A DNA stretch of 13,983 nucleotides from Candidatus Gastranaerophilales bacterium. Lineage in GTDB: Bacteria > Cyanobacteriota > Vampirovibrionia > Gastranaerophilales > Gastranaerophilaceae. The position numbers and the translations under genes are program-made. The first letter of the stretch is position 1. Every line of letters starts with the position of its first letter. The notes under the pieces were generated by a model. It worked only from the letters and a program-made list of their open reading frames with translations. It did not search any database and was not told where the DNA came from. Location of the stretch: NCBI GenBank assembly GCA_944323495.1, contig CALUSZ010000076.1, positions 1 through 13,983 of the forward strand, in the 5' to 3' direction. Shown here piece after piece: positions 6,515 to 13,053 of the stretch.

Positions 6515-7067
6515 TATAATTAAGAATCTTTCTTAGTGCTCTAAATCGGTGGGAAACATGATTTTTCTCATCGTCGCTTAACTCTGCCATTGTCTTTGTG
6601 GAGTTTTCTATAAGGAATATCGGGTCATAGCCGAAACCGTTTGTTCCACGGGCTTCTTTAGTTATTGAGCCTTCGCATATACCGGTATAAGAGAATTCAA
6701 CGTTTCCTTGCGGGTTTATAAGTGTCATGCAGCAGGCAAAATGTGCTTTGCGGTTTTCGATTCCTTCCATTTCTTTTAAAACCCGCTCGATGCGTTTTTG
6801 TGGTGTTTCGGCATAACGAGCAGAATGAATACCAGGTTTGCCGCCAAGAGAGTCAATGCACAAACCTGAATCATCGGCTAATGTCCAAGTTTTCGAAAGA
6901 TTCCAGGCTTCTCTTGCTTTGATTAGCGAATTCTCTTCAAATGTGTTTCCATCTTCTATCGGATCAAAACCGGAAGGAGGAAGTATAAATTCAATACCCT
7001 CTCCAAGACTTATTTCATTGATTTCTTTTACTTTATGTTCATTTGATGATGCTAAAACTATCTTCAT
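6483..7067 (-). CDS. rdgB: XTP/dITP diphosphatase (RdgB/HAM1 family)
   Basis: The enzyme hydrolyses dITP, XTP and other deaminated purine nucleoside triphosphates to monophosphates and pyrophosphate, keeping them out of DNA and RNA. The 194-aa length matches E. coli RdgB (197). The N-terminus MKIVLASSNEHKVKEI is the nucleotide-binding start; FEENSLIKAREAW, ADDSGLCIDSLGGKPGIHSARYA and GTNGFGYDPIF follow, and MAELSDDEKNHVSHRFRAL is the C-terminal family signature. Its ATG overlaps the stop of the glycosyltransferase (ATGA, 7067-7064), so it is translationally coupled to it, with AAAGGA just upstream. It is the last gene of the hpf operon and overlaps the convergent exported-protein gene by 32 bp. 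Confidence 0.96.
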   Translation of the reverse strand: MKIVLASSNEHKVKEINEISLGEGIEFILPPSGFDPIEDGNTFEENSLIKAREAWNLSKTWTLADDSGLCIDSLGGKPGIHSARYAETPQKRIERVLKEMEGIENRKAHFACCMTLINPQGNVEFSYTGICEGSITKEARGTNGFGYDPIFLIENSTKTMAELSDDEKNHVSHRFRALRKILNYISESHLAENE

Positions 7068-7858
7068 ACTGTCCTTTTATTATAATACTCAATCTCTTTT
7101 TCCGTATCTAAAGCCTTACCGCCTTTTGAAAACAATTTTATTCCCATACCCATCTTTGCAAGTCTGTATTTCAAGCTTACAAGAAGTACTTCAAGTCCGT
7201 ATTTGCAGGAGCGTGAGAAATTGATAGAAGAAGCTTCTGCAAAATATTTTGTCGGGCAGGATATTTCGCCGATTTTATATCCGTTATAAAGTATTAAAGC
7301 GAGCATCTGGTTATCAAAAATGAAATCATCGCTGCAATCTTCAAGCGGTAAATTCTCTAAAATCTTTCTCGTAAAACCTCTAAAGCCTGTATGATACTCC
7401 GATAATTTTTCCCCGATAACAAGGTTTTCAAATTCTGTTAAAAATCTGTTTGAAACGTATTTATAGAGGGGCATTCCGCCTTTCAGAGCAGAATTCCCCA
7501 GCATTCTTGAGGCAATAACTGCGTCATACTCGTCAAATGCCATCATTGAAGCTATTGCGGGTATAAGTTTTGGCGTGTATTGATAATCCGGATGAAGCAT
7601 GATTACAATATCAGCTCCGGCTTTTAAGGCTGCTCGATAACAGGATTTTTGATTCGCTCCATATCCTTTATTTTTTTCGTGCACAATAGTTGTTATATTG
7701 AGGCGTTTTGCAATCTCTTTGGTTTCATCAGAAGAGAAATCGTCGACAAGAATAATCTCGTCGACGAAATTTTGATAAATCTCATTATAAGTTTTTTCTA
7801 AAGTTTTCTCTGCATTATATGCAGGCATTATTACTATAACTTTTTTATCATTAATCAT
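7064..7858 (-). CDS. Family 2 glycosyltransferase (DPM1/polyprenyl-phosphate type)
   Basis: The 264-aa protein is a GT-A fold transferase likely to move a sugar from a nucleotide-sugar to a lipid or glycan at the cytoplasmic membrane face; donor and acceptor are unknown. Visible motifs: VIMPAYNAEKTL (9-20), nucleotide-binding VDDFSSDET (38-46), GYGANQ (65-70), and MLHPDYQY (87-94), where HPD occupies the place of the usual DxD metal-binding motif; this variant is common in one GT2 subgroup. No transmembrane helix is obvious, unlike many GT2 enzymes with C-terminal anchors. It starts 15 bases after hpf without a clear SD, and its stop overlaps the rdgB start, so the three genes form an operon. 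Confidence 0.9.
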   Translation of the reverse strand: MINDKKVIVIMPAYNAEKTLEKTYNEIYQNFVDEIILVDDFSSDETKEIAKRLNITTIVHEKNKGYGANQKSCYRAALKAGADIVIMLHPDYQYTPKLIPAIASMMAFDEYDAVIASRMLGNSALKGGMPLYKYVSNRFLTEFENLVIGEKLSEYHTGFRGFTRKILENLPLEDCSDDFIFDNQMLALILYNGYKIGEISCPTKYFAEASSINFSRSCKYGLEVLLVSLKYRLAKMGMGIKLFSKGGKALDTEKEIEYYNKRTV

Positions 7859-7873
7859 TTTTATTAAATTGTT

Positions 7874-8236
7874 TTAACTTTCAACCGCTTCTTCAACCTC
7901 GCGGATTTCAGTGTTTCTGATTGTTTCTTTACCACCGGAGGTTAAAGCTTTATCTTTGAACTTTTTAACCTGTCTTGCGAGTTTGTCTGCTAATAAATCT
8001 ATACTTGCATACATAGATTCAGCTGATTCTTCGCAATGTACTACACCGGTATTCATTTTGCAGGATACTTCTGCAACGTGCTTGCCTGTAGCAGCAGGAT
8101 TCTTGATTACTGATAGAATTACATCTATTCCGGTAATCTGATCGTAATGGTTAGCTACCCTTCCGATTTTTTCTTTGACGTAAGCTTTAATTGCGTCAGT
8201 GATTTCAATGTTTTTACCGTTTACGTGTATATGCAT
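7874..8236 (-). CDS. hpf: Ribosome hibernation promoting factor, short form
   Basis: HPF/RaiA-family proteins bind the decoding centre of the small ribosomal subunit and inactivate ribosomes in slow growth. This protein has 120 aa: MHIHVNGKNIEITDAIKAYV is the family start, and the beta-alpha-beta-beta-beta-alpha domain ends around DLLADKLARQVKKFKDK. The roughly 60-residue C-terminal dimerisation domain of long HPF (about 180 aa) is missing; instead an acidic tail REVEEAVES follows. Start: ATG with a very strong SD, AGGAGGT, at 8247-8241. A promoter -10 (TACAAT) lies at 8269-8264. It is the first gene of the operon with the glycosyltransferase and rdgB. Confidence 0.95.
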   Translation of the reverse strand: MHIHVNGKNIEITDAIKAYVKEKIGRVANHYDQITGIDVILSVIKNPAATGKHVAEVSCKMNTGVVHCEESAESMYASIDLLADKLARQVKKFKDKALTSGGKETIRNTEIREVEEAVES

Positions 8237-8263
8237 TTACACCTCCTAATGTACTACCTTTCC

Positions 8264-8292
8264 ATTGTACTACATTTTAGGATATTTTTAAA
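8264..8292 (-). promoter_or_regulatory. Promoter of hpf operon
   Basis: Minus strand: TACAAT (8269-8264) with a weak -35 TTTAAA (8292-8287) at 17 bp. Transcription would start near 8257 and the leader of about 20 nt contains AGGAGGT. Confidence 0.45.
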
Positions 8293-8296
8293 GAGG

Positions 8297-8512
8297 TTAC
8301 TCTATAATTTGCGGTATATCAACATTTGGCGCGCCAATTGTTCTGACAAGCTCTAATACGGCGGCTTTCATCTGACATTTTTGTGCTGTTGCGCTAAAAA
8401 AGTCGCTGTAAAAACAACCATCGCAAACACAGCCTCTTTTATAACATTCTAATGCTGTAGGTGTCCATCTTTTTACAGCAATAGCTCTCCCCATATCACG
8501 ACTCTTAAACAC
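8297..8512 (-). CDS. Small cysteine-rich protein (71 aa)
   Basis: The start is GTG at 8512-8510, chosen because GGGAGG (8523-8518) sits five bases upstream and a good promoter precedes it. The protein has five cysteines: C23, C28, C30, C33 and C46, in CYKRGCVCDGC and QKCQMKAAVLELV. The C-x4-C-x-C-x2-C spacing suggests a zinc or Fe-S site. The second half, MKAAVLELVRTIGAP, looks like a helix resembling a helix-turn-helix segment. No signal peptide. The C-terminus faces the hpf promoter, 28 bp away. I believe similar small proteins occur in related low-G+C gut bacteria, but I cannot name a family; a regulator or metal-binding protein is possible. Confidence 0.75.
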   Translation of the reverse strand: MFKSRDMGRAIAVKRWTPTALECYKRGCVCDGCFYSDFFSATAQKCQMKAAVLELVRTIGAPNVDIPQIIE

Positions 8513-8568
8513 TTATTCCTCCCAATATATTTATTTGTTTGTGATTTCTAATTTCTTCAACTATTTCT

Positions 8569-8596
8569 ATTATATGGCCTAAGAAAGCATTTACAA
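8569..8596 (-). promoter_or_regulatory. Promoter of the Cys-rich small protein
   Basis: Minus strand TTGTAA (8596-8591), 16-bp spacer, TATAAT (8574-8569). Predicted start near 8562, with a leader of about 50 nt carrying GGGAGG. Confidence 0.6.
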
Positions 8597-8852
8597 CCCA
8601 TTTATGGGCTATTGTTAAGTTTTTTTAAAATATTTGCAAACCCCCACAATTATTGCTATTTGGATTTTTGAGCCATGCTAATTCCCCATGCCTGCATGCT
8701 TACGGCGTTTTAAATCATGAAAAACCATGCCCCCAGAATGTTTGCATGTCCTTGGTTTCGGGTTAAGTTTTGTAACGATGTTGGCATGTACATAATATTT
8801 ATACCAAAGTTCCTTGATAAAGTTTTGTGTTACGGAGAAAGGATATTAGGAA
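8597..8852. other. Intergenic region with CATG cluster
   Basis: No secure gene. CATG occurs seven times between 8674 and 8788 (starts 8674, 8687, 8695, 8716, 8726, 8745, 8785), several as GCATG or CATGC, which is striking in DNA this A+T-rich. On the minus strand an open frame of 27 codons (8793-8710) ends GHANILGAWFFMI; after its TAA the same frame continues NAVSMQAWGISMAQKSK to a TAG. This may be a decayed gene, a dispersed repeat or chance. An extended -10 (TGGTATAAA, 8806-8798) precedes the frame. No terminator for murF was found. Confidence 0.4.
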
Positions 8853-10151
8853 TTAATTTGCTAGTCCGCTGACTATGTTTTCAAATTGCATACTTCTTGA
8901 AGCTTTTAAAAATAGAGTCTTATTTTTGCTTATATTATTTTTTATATACTCTATCCCCGCTTCAATTGTATTAAAATGTATCGCTTTGCAGTTTGTAATT
9001 TCATTAGTTATCAATTCTGAAAGCTTGCCGATGGATAAAATAACTGCATCTTCGGAAAGATTTGGCGCGTTATTAATAAAGACGCCTAATTCTTTGTGGA
9101 AGTCGGTTTCCTTATCACCCAGCTCTCCCATATCGCCTAGTATTATTACATAATTTTTGTAAAATCCTAAAATTGTATTAATAAAAGCTCTCATTGATTC
9201 AGGGTTTGCATTGTAGCTGTCATTAATAACCTGATAGCCGCCGGATGTAACAGTTTCCCAGCGTTTCTCTATTGGAGAGTATTTTTTTAGACCTGAGCTG
9301 ATTTCATCGGGTTTTATATTAAGCTTAAGTCCGGTATTAATGGCACTTATAGCGTTTTCAATGTTATAATCCCCTCCTGCGTTAAGTTCATACGTATGGC
9401 CTTGATACTCAAATTTAGAATAATGTGCTGTCTGTTCAATAATTTTTACGTCGTTTATTGAATAAAAAATTTTTTCACCGCTGAATTCTACAGTTTTTCT
9501 TATTAGTTCATCATCGTGTGCGATAAAAACATTTCCCCGCTGATATTTTACAATTTCGCATTTTGCTTTTGCAATATTTTCTCTTGAGCCTAAACGCCCG
9601 ATATGCGCCGTACCAACATTAGTAATAATTGTAATATCCGGTTCTGAATATTTAGATAGAAGCTCAATCTCACCTAAACCCCTCATTCCCATCTCAAGTA
9701 CCAAAACTTCTGTATCTTCCGGCATTTCAAATATTGTTTGGCAAAGACCGATTTCGTTATTGTGATTAAGAGGGGTCTTAAATGTTTTGAATTTTTCATT
9801 TAAGACAGATGATACAAGTTCTTTTGTTGTGGTTTTTCCGGAACTGCCGGTTATTGCTACAACTTTGGGGTTTAATTTATTTCTTCTCCAATTTGCGAGT
9901 TTAAGATACGCTTCAAGTGTATCTTTAACCTGAAGAGTTCCTTCTTCACCGGTCGAAAATGCTCCGACGGCACCTTTTTTCAGGGCTTCTTCTATAAATT
10001 TTTCACCGTCAAACGAAACCCCTTTGAGCGGAAGATAAAAATCTCCGGCTTTTATTGTTCTGGTATCTGTCGAGATTTTAACATCAAGATTTTCGTCAAT
10101 GTCTTTTAGAATTTTGGCATCTGTTGCTTCTATTAAATCTTTTATTTTCAT
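8853..10151 (-). CDS. murF: UDP-MurNAc-tripeptide--D-Ala-D-Ala ligase
   Basis: MurF adds D-Ala-D-Ala to the UDP-MurNAc-tripeptide, the last cytoplasmic step in making the peptidoglycan monomer. From ATG 10151 the product is 432 aa (E. coli 452). It has an N-terminal UDP-substrate domain (STDTRTIKAGDFYLPLKG, 27-44); a central ATPase domain with AITGSSGKTTTKE (99-111), HNNEIGLCQTI, EMGMRGLGEI (153-162), ITNVGTAHIGRLGS; and a C-terminal domain with INDSYNANPESM (309-320). The frame stays open to 10349, but that longer start overlaps mnmE and adds 66 residues unlike MurF; ATG 10151 lies six bases after TATAAT. It diverges from mnmE. No other mur or ddl gene is in the window. Confidence 0.96.
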   Translation of the reverse strand: MKIKDLIEATDAKILKDIDENLDVKISTDTRTIKAGDFYLPLKGVSFDGEKFIEEALKKGAVGAFSTGEEGTLQVKDTLEAYLKLANWRRNKLNPKVVAITGSSGKTTTKELVSSVLNEKFKTFKTPLNHNNEIGLCQTIFEMPEDTEVLVLEMGMRGLGEIELLSKYSEPDITIITNVGTAHIGRLGSRENIAKAKCEIVKYQRGNVFIAHDDELIRKTVEFSGEKIFYSINDVKIIEQTAHYSKFEYQGHTYELNAGGDYNIENAISAINTGLKLNIKPDEISSGLKKYSPIEKRWETVTSGGYQVINDSYNANPESMRAFINTILGFYKNYVIILGDMGELGDKETDFHKELGVFINNAPNLSEDAVILSIGKLSELITNEITNCKAIHFNTIEAGIEYIKNNISKNKTLFLKASRSMQFENIVSGLAN

Positions 10152-10157
10152 ATAGTT

Positions 10158-10187
10158 ATTATATGATGAATTTTTTTGGGTTACAAT
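10158..10187. promoter_or_regulatory. Overlapping divergent promoters of murF and mnmE
   Basis: Minus strand for murF: TTGTAA (10186-10181), 17-bp spacer, TATAAT (10163-10158), then six bases to the ATG. Plus strand for mnmE: TACAAT (10182-10187), then six bases to its ATG; its -35 position (10159-10164) falls on the murF -10 and fits the consensus poorly. Both promoters fit in a 42-bp gap and share bases, so polymerase should not occupy both at once. Both mRNAs are predicted leaderless. Confidence 0.6.
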
Positions 10188-10193
10188 TAGTTT

Positions 10194-11528
10194 ATGAATA
10201 TTAGGGATGAATTTGATACTATAGCGGCACCTGCAACTCCAATGGGTGCAGGCGGAGTCGGAATTATAAGGATTTCCGGAGACAGGGCGTTTGGAATTAT
10301 AGAAAAAATTTTTTCTAACCCAAAATTTGAGCCGGGAAGATTTAAACACGGCTGGATTTTAGATAATGGAAGCAAGGTAGATGAAGTTGTTATTCTTCCG
10401 TTTTTTTCGCCAAACAGCTATACCGGTGAAGATGTTATTGAAATACAGTGTCATGGCGGGGTTAATGTTGTAAAAAATATTCTTAATCTGGTTCTGAAAA
10501 ACGGCGCAAGAATGGCTGAAAAGGGCGAATTTACTAAACGTGCGTTTTTAAATAAAAGAATGGATTTATCACAGGCAGAATCAGTTGCAGATATTATTCA
10601 CTCTAAAACTTCGGATTTTGCAAAAGTATCTATGAAAAATCTTTCAGGAGTTTTGAAAGAAAAGATTAACGAGATTAGGGATGAGATTTTTGAAGTTTTA
10701 TCTAAAATAACTGCAGGAATTGATTTTCCGGAAGATGTGAATGAACCTGAGTATTCATATTTGATTAAAACTTTTCAGAGTATTATTCGAAAAATTGATG
10801 ATGTTTTATCCGGCGCAAAAACTTCTAATATTTTCAGAGAAGGCGCTTCTGTTGCAATAATAGGAAAACCGAATGTCGGAAAATCTTCTCTATTTAATGC
10901 TCTTTTGAGTCTTGACAGAGCAATCGTTACAGATATTGCCGGTACAACACGGGATGTTTTAAGAGAAACTCTTGATTTAGGAATTCCGGTGACTCTTGTT
11001 GATACTGCAGGTATAAGGGAAGAGGCAGATATATCAAGGGTAGAAAAAATTGGAATAGAGTTTTCTAAACAATCTCTTGATGAGGCTGATTTGGTTTTAT
11101 TTGTATATGATGCATCTGAGGGTATGGATGATGAAGATAAAGAAGTCTTGGAGCTTTTGAAAGATAAAAATTATATTCTTATTGCTAATAAATCAGATAT
11201 TGCAAAGGAAAAAGATGACGACGCTCTATATATTTCAGCCACAAATGGTAACGGAATAGAGGATTTAAAAAAACTTTTGCGCGAAAAAGTTTGTAATATA
11301 GAGCCGGAAAATCTTGATTTTGTAACTAATACCCGCCAGCAGCAATGTCTGATTAAAGCTAAAAATTCCATGGAGCAGGCTCTTTTAGCAGCAAAGATAA
11401 ATGAGCTTCAGGATTTAATTTCTATTGACGTAAAATCAGCAGTTCTTGCACTCGATGAACTTACGGGAGAGCTTGTTACGGATAATATTTTAGATAATAT
11501 TTTTGAAAATTTCTGTATTGGAAAATAG
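10194..11528 (+). CDS. mnmE: tRNA uridine-34 modification GTPase MnmE
   Basis: MnmE, with MnmG, installs the (carboxy)aminomethyl group on C5 of the wobble uridine of several tRNAs. The 444-aa protein is close to E. coli MnmE (454). The N-terminal folate-binding domain has DTIAAPATPMGAGGVGIIRISG (8-29) and CHGG (86-89). The G domain inserted in the helical domain shows G1 GKPNVGKS (224-231), G2 TTRD (251-254), G3 DTAG (270-273), G4 NKSD (332-335) and G5 SAT (348-350). It ends in CIGK (441-444), the catalytic C-terminal motif. There is no SD; the ATG follows TACAAT by six bases. MnmG is not in the window. Confidence 0.97.
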   Translation: MNIRDEFDTIAAPATPMGAGGVGIIRISGDRAFGIIEKIFSNPKFEPGRFKHGWILDNGSKVDEVVILPFFSPNSYTGEDVIEIQCHGGVNVVKNILNLVLKNGARMAEKGEFTKRAFLNKRMDLSQAESVADIIHSKTSDFAKVSMKNLSGVLKEKINEIRDEIFEVLSKITAGIDFPEDVNEPEYSYLIKTFQSIIRKIDDVLSGAKTSNIFREGASVAIIGKPNVGKSSLFNALLSLDRAIVTDIAGTTRDVLRETLDLGIPVTLVDTAGIREEADISRVEKIGIEFSKQSLDEADLVLFVYDASEGMDDEDKEVLELLKDKNYILIANKSDIAKEKDDDALYISATNGNGIEDLKKLLREKVCNIEPENLDFVTNTRQQQCLIKAKNSMEQALLAAKINELQDLISIDVKSAVLALDELTGELVTDNILDNIFENFCIGK

Positions 11529-11664
11529 AATATTACTCTCCATAAAAAACTCATTGTCAATACAATTTTTATTAAAAGTAAACGTAAATTTTTGTTAATT
11601 TGAATTTTCTTGAATAAAAACGGGAAGCATGGTCGATTGTAAAAATTTTTATGAAATTCTTTAC

Positions 11665-11693
11665 TTGATAAAAAGATACGAAAATTATACTAT
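11665..11693 (+). promoter_or_regulatory. Candidate promoter in the mnmE-anmK gap
   Basis: TTGATA (11665-11670), 17-bp spacer, TACTAT (11688-11693); TATACT (11686-11691) is an overlapping alternative -10. Transcription would start near 11700 and run into the terminator at 11872-11910. Confidence 0.45.
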
Positions 11694-11699
11694 ATACAC

Positions 11700-11910
11700 A
11701 TACCTGAAAGGAGTGATGGCTACAAGGCTCGGGGGGAGTCAAAGATAGAAAAAAGATAGAACATTTACACAAATCAATATTAAGACATTTACCTGAATTA
11801 AAAAATTATTTACAAATCAAAGAGGAGATTTGAGGACAAAACAGAATTTTTGGGGAGGAGATTATTGGGTTAAAAAGGTCTTTCACAATGTGGGAGATCT
11901 TTTTTATTTT
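11700..11910 (+). ncRNA. Candidate small RNA upstream of anmK
   Basis: A good promoter at its head and a strong intrinsic terminator at its end define a transcript of about 200 nt with no convincing coding frame. It contains four SD-like purine runs: GAAAGGAG (11706-11713), GGGGGGAG (11731-11738), AGAGGAG (11821-11827) and GGGGAGGAG (11852-11860). ATTTAC recurs at 11763, 11787 and 11808. I recognise no known RNA family (not tmRNA, RNase P RNA or SRP RNA). It could equally be a leader or the long 3' end of mnmE mRNA. The stretch 11529-11664 shows nothing beyond a weak ATTGT/ACAAT hairpin with TTTTT. Confidence 0.3.
11872..11910 (+). terminator. Strong intrinsic terminator before anmK
   Basis: A 15-bp stem (11872-11886 with 11890-11904; three G-T pairs, three-base loop AAT) ends in a T-rich tract TTTTTTATTTT. 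It isolates anmK from upstream transcription; the anmK -10 box starts seven bases after it. Confidence 0.85.
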
Positions 11911-11913
11911 ACG

Positions 11914-11922
11914 TGATACAAT
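11914..11922 (+). promoter_or_regulatory. Extended -10 promoter element of anmK
   Basis: TGATACAAT is an extended -10 (TGn plus TACAAT). Seven bases separate it from the ATG at 11930, with no SD, so a leaderless or one-base-leader mRNA is predicted. The -35 position falls in the terminator arm and is not consensus. Confidence 0.55.
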
Positions 11923-11929
11923 TTAACTT

Positions 11930-13039
11930 ATGGAAGAAAAAGAGGTTAAGAAAATTATAGCTCTGATGTCCGGTACTTCCTGTGATTCTATTGATGCAGG
12001 GATGTGTGAGGTTTATCCGGATATGTCCGTTAAATTAATTAAGGGAATAAATTATTCTTATCCTGAACATATTAGAGCAAAAATTTTTTCGGCATTTAGA
12101 GATGAATTGAGCATAAAAGAATTGTGCCAGCTTAATTTTGCAGTTGGCAAATGTTTTGCTGATGCGGCAAATGTTTTAATTGATGAGTTTGGCAAACCTG
12201 ATTTTATCTCAAGCCACGGACAGACAATTTATCATTATCCGTTTGATAATAAGTTAGATAATATCAGTCTGAAAAGTACTCTTCAGATTGGAGAAAGTTC
12301 TGTTATATCAGCAGAAACAGGCTGTCCGGTTATTTCAAATTTTAGAGAAAAAGATATTGCTCTTGGCGGTCAGGGTGCTCCTTTAGTATGTTTTGCTGAC
12401 GAAAAATGGTTTAAAAATTCACTTGTTCAAAATATCGGCGGAATTTCTAACGTTACTGTTATTTCTGATGATTATGAAACTTTCGGATTTGATACGGGGC
12501 CGGGAAACATTATGATTGATTATTGCATGCAGAAGTTTTTTGGCGAGAAGTTTGATAAGGACGGAAAAATTGCTTCAGAAGGTGTTGTCTCTGAAAGCTG
12601 GCTTAATTGCCTTTTGGAGGATGAATACTATTTTCTAAATCCTCCTAAAACTACAGGAAGGGAATATTTTTCTAATAAATATATAGAAAATATTCTTAAG
12701 TCTGCTCCTGCGGATTCAAAAGATATTATTGCAACTCTTACCGCACTTACGGCTAAAACAATAGTGCAGGCTTATGAAAGATTTGTACCTTTTAGATATG
12801 ATAATGTTATAGTTGGCGGCGGAGGCGCTTATAATAAAACTTTGATGAAATTTTTAAGAGGCTATTTGCCGAAATATGTTCAACTCAAAACTCATGAAGA
12901 TTACGGAATTTCAAATAATTATAAAGAAGTTATGGCATTTGCGCTTTTAGGCTACTGTACATATTACAATATTCCCAACAATCTGCCTTCCTGTACCGGT
13001 GCAAAAAAACGAACGGTTCTCGGCAAGATTACTTTTTAA
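11930..13039 (+). CDS. anmK: 1,6-anhydro-N-acetylmuramic acid kinase
   Basis: AnmK opens and phosphorylates 1,6-anhydroMurNAc, released when lytic transglycosylases cut peptidoglycan, to MurNAc-6-phosphate, so that the sugar can be recycled. The 369-aa length is typical. Motifs: MSGTSCDSIDAG (13-24), SHGQTIYHYP (95-104), NFREKDIALGGQGAPLV (137-153), NIGGISNVTVI (168-178), GFDTGPGNIMIDY (186-198), TGREYFSNKY (242-251) and IVGGGGAYNKTLM (294-306). The first motif is usually MSGTSLDG or MSGTSMDG; here C18 and S20 replace the bulky residue and the glycine, while the Asp is kept. Neighbours give no murQ or nagZ. Confidence 0.95.
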   Translation: MEEKEVKKIIALMSGTSCDSIDAGMCEVYPDMSVKLIKGINYSYPEHIRAKIFSAFRDELSIKELCQLNFAVGKCFADAANVLIDEFGKPDFISSHGQTIYHYPFDNKLDNISLKSTLQIGESSVISAETGCPVISNFREKDIALGGQGAPLVCFADEKWFKNSLVQNIGGISNVTVISDDYETFGFDTGPGNIMIDYCMQKFFGEKFDKDGKIASEGVVSESWLNCLLEDEYYFLNPPKTTGREYFSNKYIENILKSAPADSKDIIATLTALTAKTIVQAYERFVPFRYDNVIVGGGGAYNKTLMKFLRGYLPKYVQLKTHEDYGISNNYKEVMAFALLGYCTYYNIPNNLPSCTGAKKRTVLGKITF

Positions 13040-13053
13040 GATAAATTTTAGAC

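Noticed and set aside
10152..10349. N-terminal extension of murF by 66 residues
   Set aside because: It lies inside mnmE, has no MurF similarity, and ATG 10151 has a well-placed promoter and the family N-terminus.
11716..11748. Ten-codon frame ATG GCT ACA... after AAAGGAG
   Set aside because: The SD lies only two bases from the ATG, and the peptide is too short to judge.
11830..11916. 28-codon TTG frame ending in ...NVGDLFYFT
   Set aside because: It is encoded through the arms of a strong terminator and the spacing to GAGGAG is two bases.
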